DNA of 64,000 nt from Beroe forskalii (taxonomy: Eukaryota > Ctenophora > Nuda > Beroida > Beroidae). Below the pieces are notes generated by a model. That model was not told where the DNA came from. It made no database searches and worked only from the letters and a program-made list of their open reading frames with translations. Position 1 is the stretch's first letter. Each line of letters begins with the position of its first letter. Made by a program: the position numbers and the translations under genes. The stretch spans positions 124,001-188,000 of the forward strand of contig WFMF01000064.1 in assembly GCA_011033025.1 (NCBI GenBank), given 5' to 3'. Positions 49,401-52,400 of this stretch are shown here, piece by piece.

Positions 49401-52400
49401 GCTTATCATGCTACCCTCTTGATTCGGTTCTATACTGCTCGCCGTTTGAAAGCACCACTTCCACACAGATACAGTTGCTGGTGGCGTTGGGAAGACGCCC
49501 GGTCCTGTACTGCGATTTCCACGGTCACAGTCGCAAGAAGAATGTCTTTATGTACGGGAACATAACACAACCCTCAGAAAACGCGGCAGTCAAGGTTCGA
49601 TAAATACTTATTGTTTAATTATTATCTTCCTGAAATAGCCGGAGAAATTAGTGAAATCGGCACCACCCTCTAACACCCCCACTGCCATCTAACTCACCCC
49701 ACACCCCCTCTAACTCCCACTCCCCCTTTAACTCCCCACTCCCTCTTGCTCCCTTACTCCCCCTCTAACTCCCCCACTCCACCTCTAACTCCCCCACTCC
49801 CTCTAACTACACCCATACCCCTCTTACTCCCCCACTCACCCTCTAACCCCCTTCTAACTCCCCCCTCTAACTCCCCACCCTTCTAACTCCCCACTTACCC
49901 CCACTCTAACTCCCCACTCCCCCTTCTAACTCCTCCACTCCCTCATACTACACCCATACCCCTCTTACTCCCCAACTGCCCCTCTTACCCCATTCTAACT
50001 TCCCCTAACCCCACTCCCCTCTAACCACGTGAGAACACTCCCTCTAACGTCGCCCTCTAACCCCCCTCCCCTTCTAACTCCCCCCAATCAGGAGCTAGCT
50101 CCTGCCCACTATCCTGGATATCCACGCTCCTGCCTTCTCCTTCTCTGGGTGCTGCTTCACAGTAGAGAAGTCCCGTGAGAGCACAGCTCGAGTAGCCCTG
50201 TGGAGGCAGTACGGCATAAAAAGGAGCTATACTCTGGAGAGTACGTACTGCGGTGCAGACCAGGGACTTTACAAGGTATGCACCATTTGTATACCATCAT
50301 TTATAATTCACTTTTGGACGAACCATGGATGATGTTTTCTCTCCCCTACGCCTTTTTTTCTTACCAAAAAACTGCAATCCCCCCATGTATTTGAGACGAA
50401 AAGTGAAGAGTACCTGCTTATGCTTATGAGCGATCCCGGTAGTAATTATATTAATTCAAAAGCAACTTGGCTAATGATATTATTGTCGTGGTCTTACCAC
50501 GTTGAACGTTCCAACCAAAGTTTGTCTCTGATTCAATAATTCATGTTTTCTGCTTATAATTCTGCATCCCATCTATAATTTCTACATTATCTCTTTAAAA
50601 TGGGACGAAATCAAGATTATTCCCATTATTGGATACTGAATACTTCAGTTTTGTAGTCATCCACACTCCCAGCTCCAACATGATATCCATTGACATTGAG
50701 GGATGTGAAAGCCCAAAAGTTATCTCCAGAGTTCGTTATCTTAACTTCTTTGATTTCTCCAATGTCGGCGTTATCATAAAAAGAGCATTCGCCAGAAGCA
50801 CCCTTTTCTTTGTTTGCTACACAATCATGGGGAATTGTTTCACCGTTTGTACCGATAATGGTGAACATGTATCCTTTGGTAGCCCCGCCATCCCATTCTC
50901 CATTTCCAGTCTCGTGAGTGATTGTGTACTGTGTCGTTTGATCTCCTTGAAATTAAGCTTGGTCAGTCATCAATATAACTAGGAAAAAGCGGAGAAAAAC
51001 AAATTTTGTGATAAAAGTATTAAGTCAGAGACTCATTTTTCAATTTTGGAGGCAACATGATTCAGGGGTCTGAAAATGATTTAAACCGGTTAATTGAGCT
51101 GAAATGGAGCCAATTTGTACTTACTCTTCCAACAAATTTTGTACCTTATGAATTTCAAATATGGTTCGTATTTACGTACGTTGATTCATTCCCGTTGATA
51201 CTACAAACAGGAACTGGTCGAATGAAGCCGGAACAAGTGGAACAAACCGAAACCAGTAAACCACTCCAAACCAAACCAAAAATATCCCCGGATCAAGCCA
51301 ATTAAACGAGCCGAAACAAGGGAACAACCCCGACCCTAACCCGGGTTGATTCGCTTGACCGCTTGTTTCAAGCTGTTTTGCTTGTTTCGGCATGATACTA
51401 CTTCTGGACTAGTTCCAGCTTGTAGCATCAACGAATTCAATCCTTAAAATCCTAGAGTGTGAACAGGAAACGTGTCTTACCGTCACATGTCTTCTCACAT
51501 GCTGCAAGTTTTCTGTCGAGTTGATCGCATTTCTTTTTCTTCGCGTGCATCTCGCTCAGCTGCGATGGGTCCCCCTGTGATTCGCATCCTGCTAAAGATG
51601 ATTCATAGCCATTCCTCAGACACTGCGTCTTGTAAGTCTTTAAGGTTTTGGCAAGCTTTTCCTCCGAGAGCTTACAGCCATTACTAAGGTGAAGGAGTGG
51701 CAGTGTAGTAAGCACCAGGAGGAGTCCCAAACTTGTACTGTGCATCGTGGCTGGTTATCAATCACGCAGACTTGAAATTTCAAAAACTTTTAGTTTTCAC
51801 ACCACTACTGAAATCACGGAATAAATTGTTTTCGTGATCATCACATTAGAACACATCATGAATTGGGGCACATGAAATGATGTCTGTATAGCGAAAGAAT
51901 CCAAGGTCAGCACAGTTGCTTGTAACTATTATATTCAAGATCTGAGAGCGTCATCCTGTTTGCTCTCCGCGTTGAACCACATGGAAATCATTTTGTAACC
52001 AACTCTAAATTTAGACCGGATTGGAGGCAGTGAGGCATCGAAGCAATCATGAGAAAGAACAATGTTAAGAGGGTGTTAATTATAGACTCTAAAATGAAGC
52101 CCTGTTTCAATCGAAGGGGACAACACATCGTTGTGTAACTTTGAAGGTGTTATTTTATAGATGTCTCGAGGCTTAAGCCAAGAATTTAGATATAGCCACA
52201 ATTTAAATAGTTGCCATAATTCTTGAGGCAATGGAACACACAATTTGTTGTGATCAAGAATTGTTCAAGTTAGCCTCTTATTGATATACTCGTCTGGGGT
52301 CTGTGGTCACCTCAAACTCTGACATAACAATATTATGACCATACAAGCTGAATCACTTAACAGCTGAATTTCTAAAAAAGTTAAATTCACTTATTAATTG

